From NCBI GenBank assembly GCA_026874595.1, contig CM049322.1, forward strand, positions 40,048,840-40,112,839: a stretch of DNA of 64,000 nucleotides, given 5' to 3'. This stretch comes from Sipunculus nudus (taxonomy: Eukaryota; Annelida; Sipuncula; Golfingiida; Sipunculidae). Positions 29,001 to 35,567 of the stretch are shown here, piece by piece. A program made the position numbers and the translations under genes. Each line of letters starts with the position of its first letter. The stretch's first letter is position 1. The notes beneath the pieces were generated by a model, which had not been told where the DNA came from, searched no databases, and saw nothing but the letters and a program-made list of their open reading frames with translations.

Positions 29001-32000
29001 TTTAATCTTTATCTGCTCAGAAGACTGAACACAGATTTTCTTAAGTGAAACATATTGCATACTGTGGTTGGCTTCAAAATTTCCACGATTTTTACTTTTC
29101 CAGTGTTTCAGGAGGAATTCATTTGTGTGATCTCACAATACAGAACAGTTGTACACAGAGTATAACCATAATTATGTGAATTAATAATATAAAATTTTAT
29201 GTGCACTAATTCTTACATAAAAAAAATTGTGAATGGCAGACAATTTGAAAGATCTGATATTATTTTAAATATCAATCTTTGAACATAAATCTATTTTTAT
29301 TCATAATGTCAGACTTTTACTTTTCTACCTCATATCCACCAAGATTTTATTTTCGTGATTATTCAGTTGCGAATATATCGCTATTTGAAGCGCTCACAAA
29401 TATGAATGCAACCACAGTATTCACTTTCAGATTTAATTTTTAATAAGCCTTAGGCAAATCATCTTTATTATAAATGTTGCATATTTTGTAAAATACAATG
29501 ATAATTGATTGAGATGTTACCTTCAAAGTATAAACATTCCGAGTAATCAAAGGTTAATTAAAATGTTAAAATTCTTTGAAACTCAAACATAATGATCATC
29601 ATTTTAACAGTATGTTTTGGGATATAATGGAAAAACATTAACATTTTGAATTAATTTTGCTTTCACCTAAGTTTGGATAAGATCTTGAATGAAAACTTTA
29701 AAGTATTTGATGGATAACAACTACCCTGAGCACTTGAAATTCATTAGAAGATGCGCTTAAATGCATAGTTCCAATAAATTTCAGGAAATAATTCTTGATT
29801 ATTTTTATCAAGGATATCAAGACAAGAACTACTTGAAATGGATCTGAATAATTACGTCATTTTAAACGTCATGACAAAGGATTAATTTGACTTTTTCCAG
29901 AGAAAAACTACCGCCATCGACCGAGGCGTCCAACAAGTCCATACAGTACGGACAGTAACTTTAGTGAGGTTCCACATAAGCCATACCCGAAATCTCAGCG
30001 CAAGCGGCAACTGCAGGAGCAAGGTATGTAATTATTTACAACAGGGATGAAAGTATTAAATACATTCAATTTATCAAAACCTTTCTTTTTAGTTGGATTA
30101 CACGAAGTTTCCATGTATATGTAGTTTCCATAGTCCCCGAAGGTTTTGAATTATTTCTGATTTGGGGAGCAGTGTTTTAGTACAATTATTGTGGCCTCTT
30201 GGAGGTACATAACACATACACAGATCCCTTTTTAATAAAAATTTAAGCTAATAGCTATGTTACCAATTGAGAGGTTAAAATTAAAAAACATTCTTTTACT
30301 GGTATTTTAAATGTTTCAAATCAGAAATTAATTGACTCACCTGAATTGAAATTGAATAAATTAATAAGAATGGTAAAGACCTCAGTTCAAATAGAATTGG
30401 TCATGATATTACACATAATTTATTGATGTTTTGCTGAGATGTGCATGTTATTTCGTTTGGCCTTTTCAAATGGCATAATGCAAAATATTTTTTTTTAAAT
30501 GCTCTTTATAGCTGATATGAAGTTTTAAGCATGAGTCCTACCAGAAGCTATGAGTGTTATTATGAAAGTTGTGCGAATGAGAGTTTACAGCTGAAAAACT
30601 TTAATAAAAGTTTGCTGCTTTGTCTGAAGATATTATTTCTTTAGAGTTCATGATGGAATAGTTTTAAAAGCCAAGTGATATATCTTTGCAGTGGCTGCTT
30701 CGTTAAGACCAGCAGTAAACTGGCAGACCCTTATATTGATATAAATTGTCTATCCTTCTGTGAGGTGTGATGAAGTGTACCGTTAGATAGTTTGGAAATA
30801 TAAAGAATTTCTAACCTTCATGGTTGTAACAGAATTTGATCAGGTCAAGAAATTTAAGTGTATGAATAAGGAGAAAAAATGACACTTTGAAAAGGTGTGT
30901 AGAATTTTTAAGGTTTATTGAAGCAATACATTCTGCTTCAGAAGAAACTTTAAGTTTTACAATAGCTAAATTTAAACTATTCGTTCTGAATGTTTCTTCC
31001 TGCCAGATTGCAAGTGGGTTTCTGAATATAATGAAACAACTAAAAAAAGAAAATACACCACGAAATACATAACATACATAATAAAATGTGCAATGAATAA
31101 TCTGGATAACAGGCATAAGTTGGCAAAAACTGTACATATATTGATTTGTGGTCTATTGAAATCTCTTTCTTTCCTCTTTTATTATTTCCTTTGTTGGGAT
31201 TTCTGATTTCTGGTTGGTTGGGGCTGCTTGTTTCTGGTTAATGCATGCAGCTTGATTGACACATGCTTATATCCACTCACAGCCAACAAGTATGGTCACC
31301 CTTCATCTAAGCCCCGCCCTCCAGTCCGTGTCAAGCCAAACTCTCTGCCACAGAATCCAGTTTCCTCTAATGGTAAGGCCATTGTTGTAAAATCAGTTAT
31401 TCACACATTTGATTGAAGTTGAAATGCACCATTTAAATGTTAACATTTGCACAAGTGTCTAAACTGTTCAAAGCTTTTGTTCCTGTGTCCTATCAATAAA
31501 AAGCATTTACATTTACAAATTTAAATTGCTGCCCTTTCTAATCATGAATTGCAAAGGTGCAGTAAAGTAACAGCAATGTTTAAAACAAACAGCACTTTGC
31601 ATGTTTCTACTTAATAACAAACTTGTGTTTACCGTCACAACCTCTTCATAGAGTAATATTTAATTACTTCACATCTTGAAACACAGTTACAGACTAATCC
31701 TATTTGCTGCTTTACTGACTAATATCTTTGTTAAAAGTTCATGCATGTAATATTTACACTGATTAATTACAATTAATTACACTTGCAGCTATTACTTACA
31801 TGTATTAAAATCCTGGCATGTGTTACGGAATTTTTGTGGCTATGTCATCTAATAGAATTAAACTGGGTTTTTATTCCAACTTCATGTACATTTAACAAAA
31901 TTGATTCACGTCAAACAAGTACATATTTATTTGTATACTGATATGATCATGTATGGAATTTGCTGCTTATCAAAACTGTATTAAGTAAATTACGAGTTTG

Positions 32001-32753
32001 TAAGTGGATGATTGTTTATATGTCAGTGTTTCCGTGCATTGGTCTGCGATGTGAGTCATTAAAGAAACGGAATATAATCCAATATAGTTTTATATATTAC
32101 TTAAAGAAGTTGAAAGGGTTGTTAATTATATTTGTTTTAACCTTACTTCGCAGTAGCTGACTTGCCAGCCTACAATAAACCTAACTTCCCTAGTCCAACT
32201 TCTAATGGTAATGCGAAGGTGTCTCAAGGTCGGCAGAGTAACGGGAGCAAAACACCAACCAGTGTAGGGGGTGACTCAGACAGTACGTTAAGAGCCAACC
32301 CATTGGCTTTGCTAGACATCCAAGATGTAAGTCATAAATGCATTTTTTGTGTATGACCAATTTGTTGCATAATTTGTGATATAATGATTATCAGTTGTGA
32401 AATATCTGTACATGTACTTGGTAAGACGGGATTTTTTTATTTATAATTATCAGATGTTCAGAGTAGGTTATTATTTTTTACGTCAGATGTTCAAATTTAT
32501 TTAATTGTGCTTTTAACAATAAGGGCGTATTATTCAGGTTGTATTATTACTTTTCTCTTTTTTGAAATTGGTATTTAGTGATTGCTCATGTTTAGTGTTT
32601 GCTGTATTTGATTAAGTGAAAGACTCAACACGTTATCATCTGGGAATAGGAAAAATCAACAATTTATTATTTATTTATATATGAAAAATATTAATTTCAG
32701 CTTGATGTGACACTATGCAATCTTTCCTTTCTTTTCAGACACCAATCGTTTGA
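7797..32753 (+). CDS. robo: Roundabout (Robo) guidance receptor, 25 exons, 5' part outside window
   Basis: Single-pass receptor for Slit ligands that steers axons and migrating cells; it acts at the plasma membrane. Joining 25 GT-AG exons gives an unbroken frame of about 1,446 residues plus stop: Ig2, Ig3, Ig4, Ig5, FN3-1, FN3-2, FN3-3, transmembrane helix, then about 650 cytoplasmic residues. Tail motifs in order are PYATT (CC1), LPPPPEHPP (CC2, an EVH1/Ena-type ligand), RGPTPPVR, SSARSS..TSDGSF and RPTSPYSTDSN, in the same order as in vertebrate Robo1/2. The length fits ROBO1 (about 1,650 aa) minus signal peptide and Ig1, which must lie left of position 1. Introns at module boundaries are phase 1. 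Introns from 11784 to 16065 and the cytoplasmic introns hold only AT-rich sequence apart from features listed separately. I did not find a CC3 proline motif. Paralogue identity (one robo or several) cannot be told here. Confidence 0.95.
9141..9279 (+). CDS. robo: robo exon: Ig3, first half
   Basis: Acceptor attcccacag, donor gtacgg; enters in phase 1 and leaves in phase 2. It encodes KPKIMKAP, the first Ig Cys (FECKVAGDPTP) and the core Trp (IDWRKK), ending PPGR. The codon for Arg is completed by the next exon. Confidence 0.93.
9721..9789. promoter_or_regulatory. Two CTCF-like motifs in robo intron
   Basis: CCACCAGGTGACTCC (9721) and CCACTAGATGGCTCC (9775) lie 54 bases apart in the intron within Ig3. 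The second resembles the core CTCF site known in bilaterians (CCACTAGATGGC). This is motif resemblance only. Confidence 0.25.
10060..10187 (+). CDS. robo: robo exon: Ig3, second half
   Basis: Acceptor tgttgcag, donor gtaagt; phase 2 to phase 1. It encodes YQILPDKSLLIRRV and the second Ig Cys in DDGVYICRATNSVG, ending in the LTVQ strand. Together with the previous exon it forms a complete Ig3. Confidence 0.93.
10436..10460 (+). mobile_element. Degenerate tail of the pearl/Helentron-like family
   Basis: CAGCTGAGC followed by a mutated palindrome and GGTCACTT resembles the element 3' ends at 7111, 7395, 41530 and 44087. No matching head was seen nearby, so it is a remnant or a solo 3' end. Confidence 0.4.
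10615..10739 (+). CDS. robo: robo exon: Ig4, first half
   Basis: Acceptor ttattgcag, donor gtatgc; phase 1 to phase 0. It encodes QPSFLFTPRNKVVGVG, the first Cys (LKCQVTGNPPP) and the Trp (AVFWSKGN). GNPxPAVFW is a Robo Ig4 signature. Confidence 0.93.
11132..11355 (+). mobile_element. tRNA-type SINE in robo intron (Ig4)
   Basis: About 220 bases with a tRNA-like head (ctcggctctctctgctggcg and a B-box-like GTTCAATCCCC at about 11185). A body follows containing gagagtgggtt, cctgtccaaggcaggtgg, ggttttctctgggt, and the tail gccctcatcgaagccatgg and agttgtaaatgctattcg, then an A/T-rich tail. The layout matches abundant bivalve SINEs with a conserved central domain. The A box looks degraded, so the copy is probably old. 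Confidence 0.7.
11426..11783 (+). CDS. robo: robo exon: Ig4 second half plus Ig5 first half
   Basis: Acceptor tcttatag, donor gtatat; phase 0 to phase 1, 119 codons plus one base. It encodes LMFPKHNHGRFSV, the Ig4 second Cys (AGEYVCQALNAAGSALAKA), then without an intron the Ig5 start (RPPPIIHLGPQNQTLAV), Ig5 first Cys (LLRCQASGDPAP) and Trp (IHWYKD). Unlike the other domain junctions, the Ig4/Ig5 boundary has no intron. Confidence 0.95.
12196..12285 (+). CDS. robo: robo exon: Ig5, second half
   Basis: Acceptor caatttcag, donor gtgagt; phase 1 to phase 1, 30 codons. It encodes LRKEDTGKYSCEAVSETG with the second Ig5 Cys and the closing strand ASLTVE. Confidence 0.92.
12913..13103 (+). CDS. robo: robo exon: linker and FN3-1, first half
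   Basis: Acceptor tttctctag, donor gtgcga; phase 1 to phase 0. It encodes a linker (PSDPTIIFRR), then FPGPPSKPSVSNI and the FN3 core Trp (LRLSWKPN), ending YETGQ. The PGPPSKP entry is characteristic of Robo FN3-1. Confidence 0.93.
13599..13749 (+). CDS. robo: robo exon: FN3-1, second half
   Basis: Acceptor aaattcag, donor gtaaca; phase 0 to phase 1. It encodes GWQVASDNIRVQTYTV and the FN3 tyrosine-corner region (LQPDTSYLFLVRAQNAHG), ending SEPVRTT. Confidence 0.93.
14280..14407 (+). CDS. robo: robo exon: FN3-2, first half
   Basis: Acceptor tatttccag, donor gtatga; phase 1 to phase 0. It encodes TPGAKPTIDVDPSLI, then the FN3 strand ARITWL with the core Trp. It is the least conserved extracellular exon but in frame with both neighbours. 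Confidence 0.88.
14752..15016 (+). CDS. robo: robo exon: FN3-2, second half
   Basis: Acceptor gacctttttcag, donor gtaagg; phase 0 to phase 1. It encodes VERRHKQYVEGFHIRYR, a polar loop, then LSGLEEDTIYEVKVRSFY. The loop with NDPYREQQ is longer than usual for an FN3 domain. Its polypyrimidine tract contains TGACCTTTGACCT (see findings). Confidence 0.92.
15390..15505 (+). CDS. robo: robo exon: FN3-3, first half
   Basis: Acceptor atttttcag, donor gtatgt; phase 1 to phase 0. It encodes PSAPPTSIKV, the core Trp (IFLTWSPP) and HHNGALKGYR. The APSAPP start and NGxxxxY match Robo FN3-3. Confidence 0.93.
16066..16231 (+). CDS. robo: robo exon: FN3-3, second half
   Basis: Acceptor ctttgacag, donor gtaagt; phase 0 to phase 1. 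It encodes IYIFGNESKFNRNITV and NLVPGMHYRIQLMAFNKAG. Three N-glycosylation sequons (NES, NIT, NAT) lie close together near the membrane-proximal end. Confidence 0.93.
16791..16860. repeat. TA microsatellite cluster
   Basis: (TA)n runs at 16791-16814 and shorter ones to 16860, within the intron before the transmembrane exon. Confidence 0.9.
17730..17900 (+). CDS. robo: robo exon: transmembrane helix and stop-transfer
   Basis: Acceptor tggctacag, donor gtatga; phase 1 to phase 1, 57 codons. After KEPW comes a hydrophobic run of about 25 residues (FIATLIGTIGG through SIWLY), followed by the basic stop-transfer YRKRRIRKKG. This places the preceding domains outside and the following exons in the cytoplasm. 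Confidence 0.95.
18345..18375 (+). CDS. robo: robo microexon (31 nt), juxtamembrane
   Basis: Acceptor cttttgcag, donor gtaagt; phase 1 to phase 2, encoding PVHKPDDPN plus two split codons. It is too short to stand on coding signal alone. It is supported by strong splice sites and by being the only join found that carries the frame from the transmembrane exon (phase 1) to the next exon (phase 2 entry). Confidence 0.7.
18780..20620 (-). pseudogene. Possible decayed minus-strand coding insert in robo intron
   Basis: On the minus strand several adjacent or overlapping frames (about 20600-20480, 20393-20154, 19333-19148, 19101-18856) read like coherent protein, for example TLTKTSLPTAMLWPSVHAF, TKTENLFSKNFIWKMSS and MALTLRQGFAETSLPTRIV, but are broken by stops and frame changes. 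This fits a decayed transposon or retrocopy in the intron between the microexon and the next robo exon. I do not recognise the family. Confidence 0.25.
19503..19580. repeat. Perfect 39-bp tandem duplication
   Basis: Two identical 39-base units (19503-19541 and 19542-19580, beginning ggatatcaatcc). The length is a multiple of three, so the + strand frame stays open (GYQSYGDFQNTAS twice). No splice sites flank it in a usable way, so it is treated as an intronic minisatellite. Confidence 0.9.
21213..21346 (+). CDS. robo: robo exon: juxtamembrane cytoplasmic segment
   Basis: Acceptor cctttcaag, donor gtaatt; phase 2 to phase 1. It encodes ATITNQTPLLANHN and a Ser/Gly/Asn-rich segment. The donor at 21347 was chosen over the in-frame gttatt 18 bases downstream because only phase 1 joins to the CC1 exon. 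Low complexity, so homology is weak here. Confidence 0.75.
22963..23162 (+). CDS. robo: robo exon: CC1 motif
   Basis: Acceptor accttgtag, donor gtaaga; phase 1 to phase 0. It encodes GYPRQPDLTNML, then TPQMKTFYNKANPLP and APYATTTL. PYATT is the conserved cytoplasmic motif 1 (CC1), whose tyrosine is an Abl substrate in fly Robo. The upstream YPRQPDL may be a degenerate CC0; that is inference. Confidence 0.93.
23568..23703 (+). CDS. robo: robo exon: acidic/Ser-rich linker after CC1
   Basis: Acceptor aatcttcag, donor gtgaga; phase 0 to phase 1. It encodes PPESAFRPINRGYLNHGSC and a Gln/Glu/Ser/Asn-rich stretch ending SRPNT. Probably disordered; one Cys-containing GSCSGDSC. Confidence 0.85.
25026..25040 (+). 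promoter_or_regulatory. CTCF-like motif in robo intron
   Basis: CCACTAGGGGGCACT fits the vertebrate CTCF core (CCACNAGGGGGC). A single motif match in an otherwise AT-rich intron; function not shown. Confidence 0.3.
25206..25262 (+). CDS. robo: robo short exon (57 nt) between CC1 and CC2
   Basis: Acceptor gctttgacag, donor gtgata; phase 1 to phase 1, 19 codons (MRHDSHEPLISSMAVDYP). Being symmetric, it could be skipped without shifting the frame, so it is a candidate alternative exon. Moderate confidence because of its size and the non-optimal donor. Confidence 0.65.
25270..25425. repeat. Degenerate ATGATAC / GTATCAT inverted repeat cluster
   Basis: The left part has repeated ATGATAC/ATAATAC motifs (25275-25315). 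The right part has GTATCAT and ATTGCGATAGTATC repeats (25340-25415). The arms are mutually complementary and could fold. Confidence 0.6.
26208..26901 (+). CDS. robo: robo exon: CC2 (LPPPP) and PTPPVR block
   Basis: Acceptor tttttaacag, donor gtaagt; phase 1 to phase 2, the largest exon. It encodes GKRGKQAPKNPVLNFADI then LPPPPEHPPSP, the CC2 site bound by Ena/VASP EVH1 domains. A His/Ser/Pro-rich linker follows with EGPVPPVRAYKL and TERGPTPPVRML; both blocks have counterparts after CC2 in vertebrate Robo1/2. Several SP/TP sites suggest phosphorylation (inference). Confidence 0.95.
27754..27932 (+). CDS. robo: robo exon: acidic linker before GSM block
   Basis: Acceptor tctattcag, donor gtatgt; phase 2 to phase 1. 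It encodes MEEIQNGTLTNGSV and an acidic Pro/Ser/Glu-rich stretch ending VGEVDSVT. The final DSVT joins the next exon to form the SVTGSM motif found in vertebrate Robo. Confidence 0.9.
28003..28026 (+). repeat. (GTCT)n tract in robo intron
   Basis: Short GTCC/GTCT tetranucleotide run, like the one in the element heads but without the head hairpin. Confidence 0.8.
28533..28736 (+). CDS. robo: robo exon: conserved GSM...SSDGSF block
   Basis: Acceptor attttacag, donor gtaagc; phase 1 to phase 1, 68 codons. It encodes SMLASWASVTDNSNSG, SSARSSAVSTSDGSF and EADFASAVAKAAELSGL, a strongly conserved C-terminal block of Robo proteins predicted to be helical in its second half. No biochemical role can be read from the sequence. 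Confidence 0.95.
29901..30023 (+). CDS. robo: robo exon: RPTSPxSTDSN block
   Basis: Acceptor ctttttccag, donor gtatgt; phase 1 to phase 1, 41 codons. It encodes RHRPRRPTSPYSTDSNFS and a basic QRKRQLQEQ end. RPTSPxSTDSN is shared with vertebrate Robo1 between CC2 and CC3. Confidence 0.95.
31283..31372 (+). CDS. robo: robo exon: basic/Pro-rich tail segment
   Basis: Acceptor ccactcacag, donor gtaagg; phase 1 to phase 1, 30 codons (NKYGHPSSKPRPPVRVKP...). This is where CC3 would be expected; KPRPPVRVKP is proline-rich and could be a weak SH3 ligand but is not a standard CC3. Skippable in frame. Confidence 0.8.
32154..32326 (+). CDS. robo: robo exon: penultimate, C-terminal tail
   Basis: Acceptor acttcgcag, donor gtaagt; phase 1 to phase 0. 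It encodes ADLPAYNKPNFPSPTSN and a Ser/Gly/Asn-rich stretch ending LLDIQD. If the donor is not used, the frame adds ten residues and stops at 32354-32356, so an intron-retention isoform is possible. Confidence 0.8.
32739..32753 (+). CDS. robo: robo last coding exon (TPIV, stop)
   Basis: Strong pyrimidine-rich acceptor (cctttcttttcag). Read in phase 0 it adds four residues (TPIV) and a TGA. The C-terminus is not a class I PDZ ligand because the -2 residue is Pro. The short coding part makes this the least certain exon; a different terminal exon could exist. Confidence 0.65.
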   Translation, partial: TPIV

Positions 32754-33180
32754 TCAAATCAAAAAGCCGCTCCTGAAATTTGACCTGTACAGCTTCCTGT
32801 GCCAGTGGTTTCATTGCCTAGACAACGTTGTGATGTTTATTGTTACCAATAGGTGTCAGCAGTGTTCAGGATACTTTGTTGCCCAGTTGTTTTGTAGTTA
32901 AATTAATCTGTGGAACTATACTGCTGTGTGGATTAGAGTTTATTCTTCATTATGCAGTACCGGTCAGGATAGCACATGTTCATCACTAGGTACAGAAAGG
33001 CACTTTTTTTTGCACTGTTTAATGATTGTGATTAACATAATCGAAGTGGAATAGAGATTTATAGGTTTCCTAGGTTTAAAACAAGAGAAGATTCAGCCAT
33101 TTTGAACGATGTGATTAATAAACATATCACTTCACGAATCTGATTTTTATGTAATAAATGCTGAAATAAGATATTATGTG
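32754..33180 (+). other. robo 3' UTR, end uncertain
   Basis: Follows the stop codon. AATAAA hexamers lie at 33117, 33153 and 33299; which one is used cannot be decided without transcript data, and the UTR may run further. Confidence 0.45.
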
Positions 33181-34163
33181 ATACCTACCCATGATCAAGT
33201 GTTATTTAATTGCCAACCTGTGTTTTGATTAAATCCTGTGTTAGGATGAGCGAAGCACTTGTTACCTGGAACACACCAGCGTTTTCCTCACAAGATGAAA
33301 TAAAACTGCTGCCATTCTTGTAAATGTCATGATAATCTTTCAGACTGGAAAAAATTTGATATTCCAGCACAACATATTGTCTGTCATTGAAAAATCCATA
33401 AAGGTATGAAAAAAAGAGGAAAACAAAGTCCATTATGTGATATGCTTTTATATTGCTCTCCACTCTGTCCGTATCACTGTCTTAGTGACATGTATAGATG
33501 AAACCATTATGTTTCGTTGTAACTCGCAAAGAATTCAAACAAGGAAAATATTCAACGGATATGATACTGATGTTAGATTTAATTAGAGATGAGATTACGG
33601 GCAAAATCGTGCACACTGTTTGATACCAAGACCATACTATTGTATGAGACAGATGTAACTGAACGTCCGACGAGGATAAGGACCGATTCATCGCATTCTT
33701 TATTTGTCCCGTCTGAAAATGTAATCGACTTCTATTTAGTATCCTATGTGAGATGATCGTGCAGCTCTGTAGATATCTTTCACCAGGCACCACTAAATAA
33801 AATTTACTTAATGTTTCAAAGTACGTTTGCAAATTTCAAAACACAGGCTAAATATACCAAAGGTATCTACAGTTTTCTTCATATATATTCCCCGATCCAT
33901 TCTAGTCTTTATGTCTTTGTACTGTTAGTATACATTGTGTATTTCTACTTAATAGTTTGCCAAAGGTTCTTGTAGCTGTTAAAGTTGACTCATTTAGGGA
34001 GTGACCATGTAATTTTGCTTACTGTTTATTTATATTATGTTACTCATACACCAAGTTTAATACCATATTTTGTTTATATTTAGATACGCAGCCTTTGTAA
34101 AAAAATAGCAAAAGAATAACTGCTGATTAGTTTTCTAAATGCTACCAGATTGTTGCATTGAAG
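33181..34163. other. Unassigned region downstream of robo
   Basis: AT-rich, no coding exon recognised on either strand. May include more of the robo 3' UTR. Confidence 0.5.
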
Positions 34164-34183
34164 CCCCCCCCCCCCCCCCCCCC
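34164..34183 (+). repeat. Poly-C tract
   Basis: About 20 cytosines directly upstream of the TISU-like start at 34216. Confidence 0.9.
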
Positions 34184-34215
34184 GACGCCTAGCTGGCCTA
34201 CCAGTCTGAAGCAAG

Positions 34216-34231
34216 ATGGCGGAATCACTTG
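34216..34231 (+). CDS. Candidate first coding exon (MAESL), unproven
   Basis: GCAAGATGGCGG is close to the TISU initiator consensus (SAASATGGCGGC). The 16-base reading ATGGCGGAATCACTTG runs straight into gtaaga, a strong donor. This is the layout of a very short 5' UTR first exon for a + strand gene starting 1.5 kb past robo. No second exon was identified, and a plain YY1-type site is an alternative. Confidence 0.2.
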
Positions 34232-35166
34232 GTAAGACGCATTACAGTCTAAATGGGAACTGGTGCTAGAAGGCCTCATCTGATGATGGCGATTATTGGT
34301 CCTCTTTGATGGCCCAGCGGATTTAGTTAGATGTTACTAAGTTATTTATTTGATACAACTTATTGCCACCAAAGAAACAACTTTTGGATTACTGATTGCA
34401 AAGTAAGTTGCAGAATCAGACAAAATAGTTGGCTTAAATGAGATGAAAATGTTGAGAGATTGTGATTTTTATTCTTACGAAAGTAAATAGATCTTCCACG
34501 ATATGTGAGAAAGCAAATTCCATTCGTTTACGCGTTTCAGGGAACTTTCTTGTTTATGTTTACAAATTGGCTTCCCTCTTGCACTCACCATTACATCTTT
34601 TATGAAAAACACCGGTCACTGCAATACCGGTTTATATTTACATCCGTCAAGGATTGAAAAGTACTGATCCACGGCACAAAACATAAACATCTTTCTCACA
34701 TTTCATATGCTGTATTGTAAAAGAAAACTTCCAATGACAACGTTGGTATCTTGAAAAGCTTTAAAGCACAAATGCACATTATATAGCTATTTTAGCATAC
34801 TTGGTGTATAAAGAAATGAACATTTCTATCGCTTCATTGTTTCCTTAAATACTCATTTATTCTCAATTTCCTAACAGACTGAGACATCGGTCGCGAAGGG
34901 TTTCATGATCATTAATTTTGTTTACATTTTATTAGTACTTTCGAATAATACTATGAAATCATGGAACATATCAATTACGCTTCGCACTTTGTTATTCACT
35001 AGTAGCGCTAGAAACATAAATGTATATATAGAGAATAAAGGTGTTTACTGGAACAGCTCTAACAAAGAAAACCTTGATTGTATAAATGTCAGAAATTTGT
35101 CTCGTCATGGCAAAATACCATATATCTGCAGATAATGTGCATAACCGAGAGACGATTTTGATATAC

Positions 35167-35169
<3 letters not shown>

Positions 35170-35208
<39 letters not shown>

Positions 35209-35221
35209 CATACATACATAC
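35170..35221. repeat. (TA)n followed by (CATA)n microsatellite
   Basis: About 35 bases of TA then CATA repeats. Confidence 0.95.
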
Positions 35222-35539
35222 TGAGTAGACTGTTATCCGACATTGCATTTTCTAGTCTTTGGGTGAATGCTGTTATGGAGGATGATCACAGCTGAATAAG
35301 ATTGATCAATATTGTGCCCTCTGAATAGAGTGAGGGAGACTGTAATTATGTAATGCATTTGTAATATATCTTATGTATTTTGTTCGTGTACAATTGTATA
35401 TATACTTGTACAGTTAAAGGTATACACGGAGGTGTCCAGTATACCGGTGCCTGTGTGTGCCGGCACTTTGTAATTTGTATAACTTATTGATAAAGCAACA
35501 CAAAAAACGGAGGACGACAATATAGGAAACGCTTACAGT

Positions 35540-35567
35540 CACGTGGTGATGACGTGGTGATGACGTT
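35540..35567 (+). promoter_or_regulatory. E-box plus two CRE/UPRE-like TGACGT sites
   Basis: CACGTG (35540) is followed by TGACGTGG (35550) and TGACGTTG (35561), the last two 11 bases apart. Downstream are ATTGG (inverted CCAAT), a TATA-like cgtatataca (35731) and a possible splice donor (gcaag|gtaaac, 35891). Suggestive of a promoter; no transcript evidence. Confidence 0.25.

Noticed and set aside
32739-32753. C-terminal PDZ ligand (TPIV)
   Set aside because: The -2 residue is Pro, so it fits neither class I nor class II PDZ ligands.
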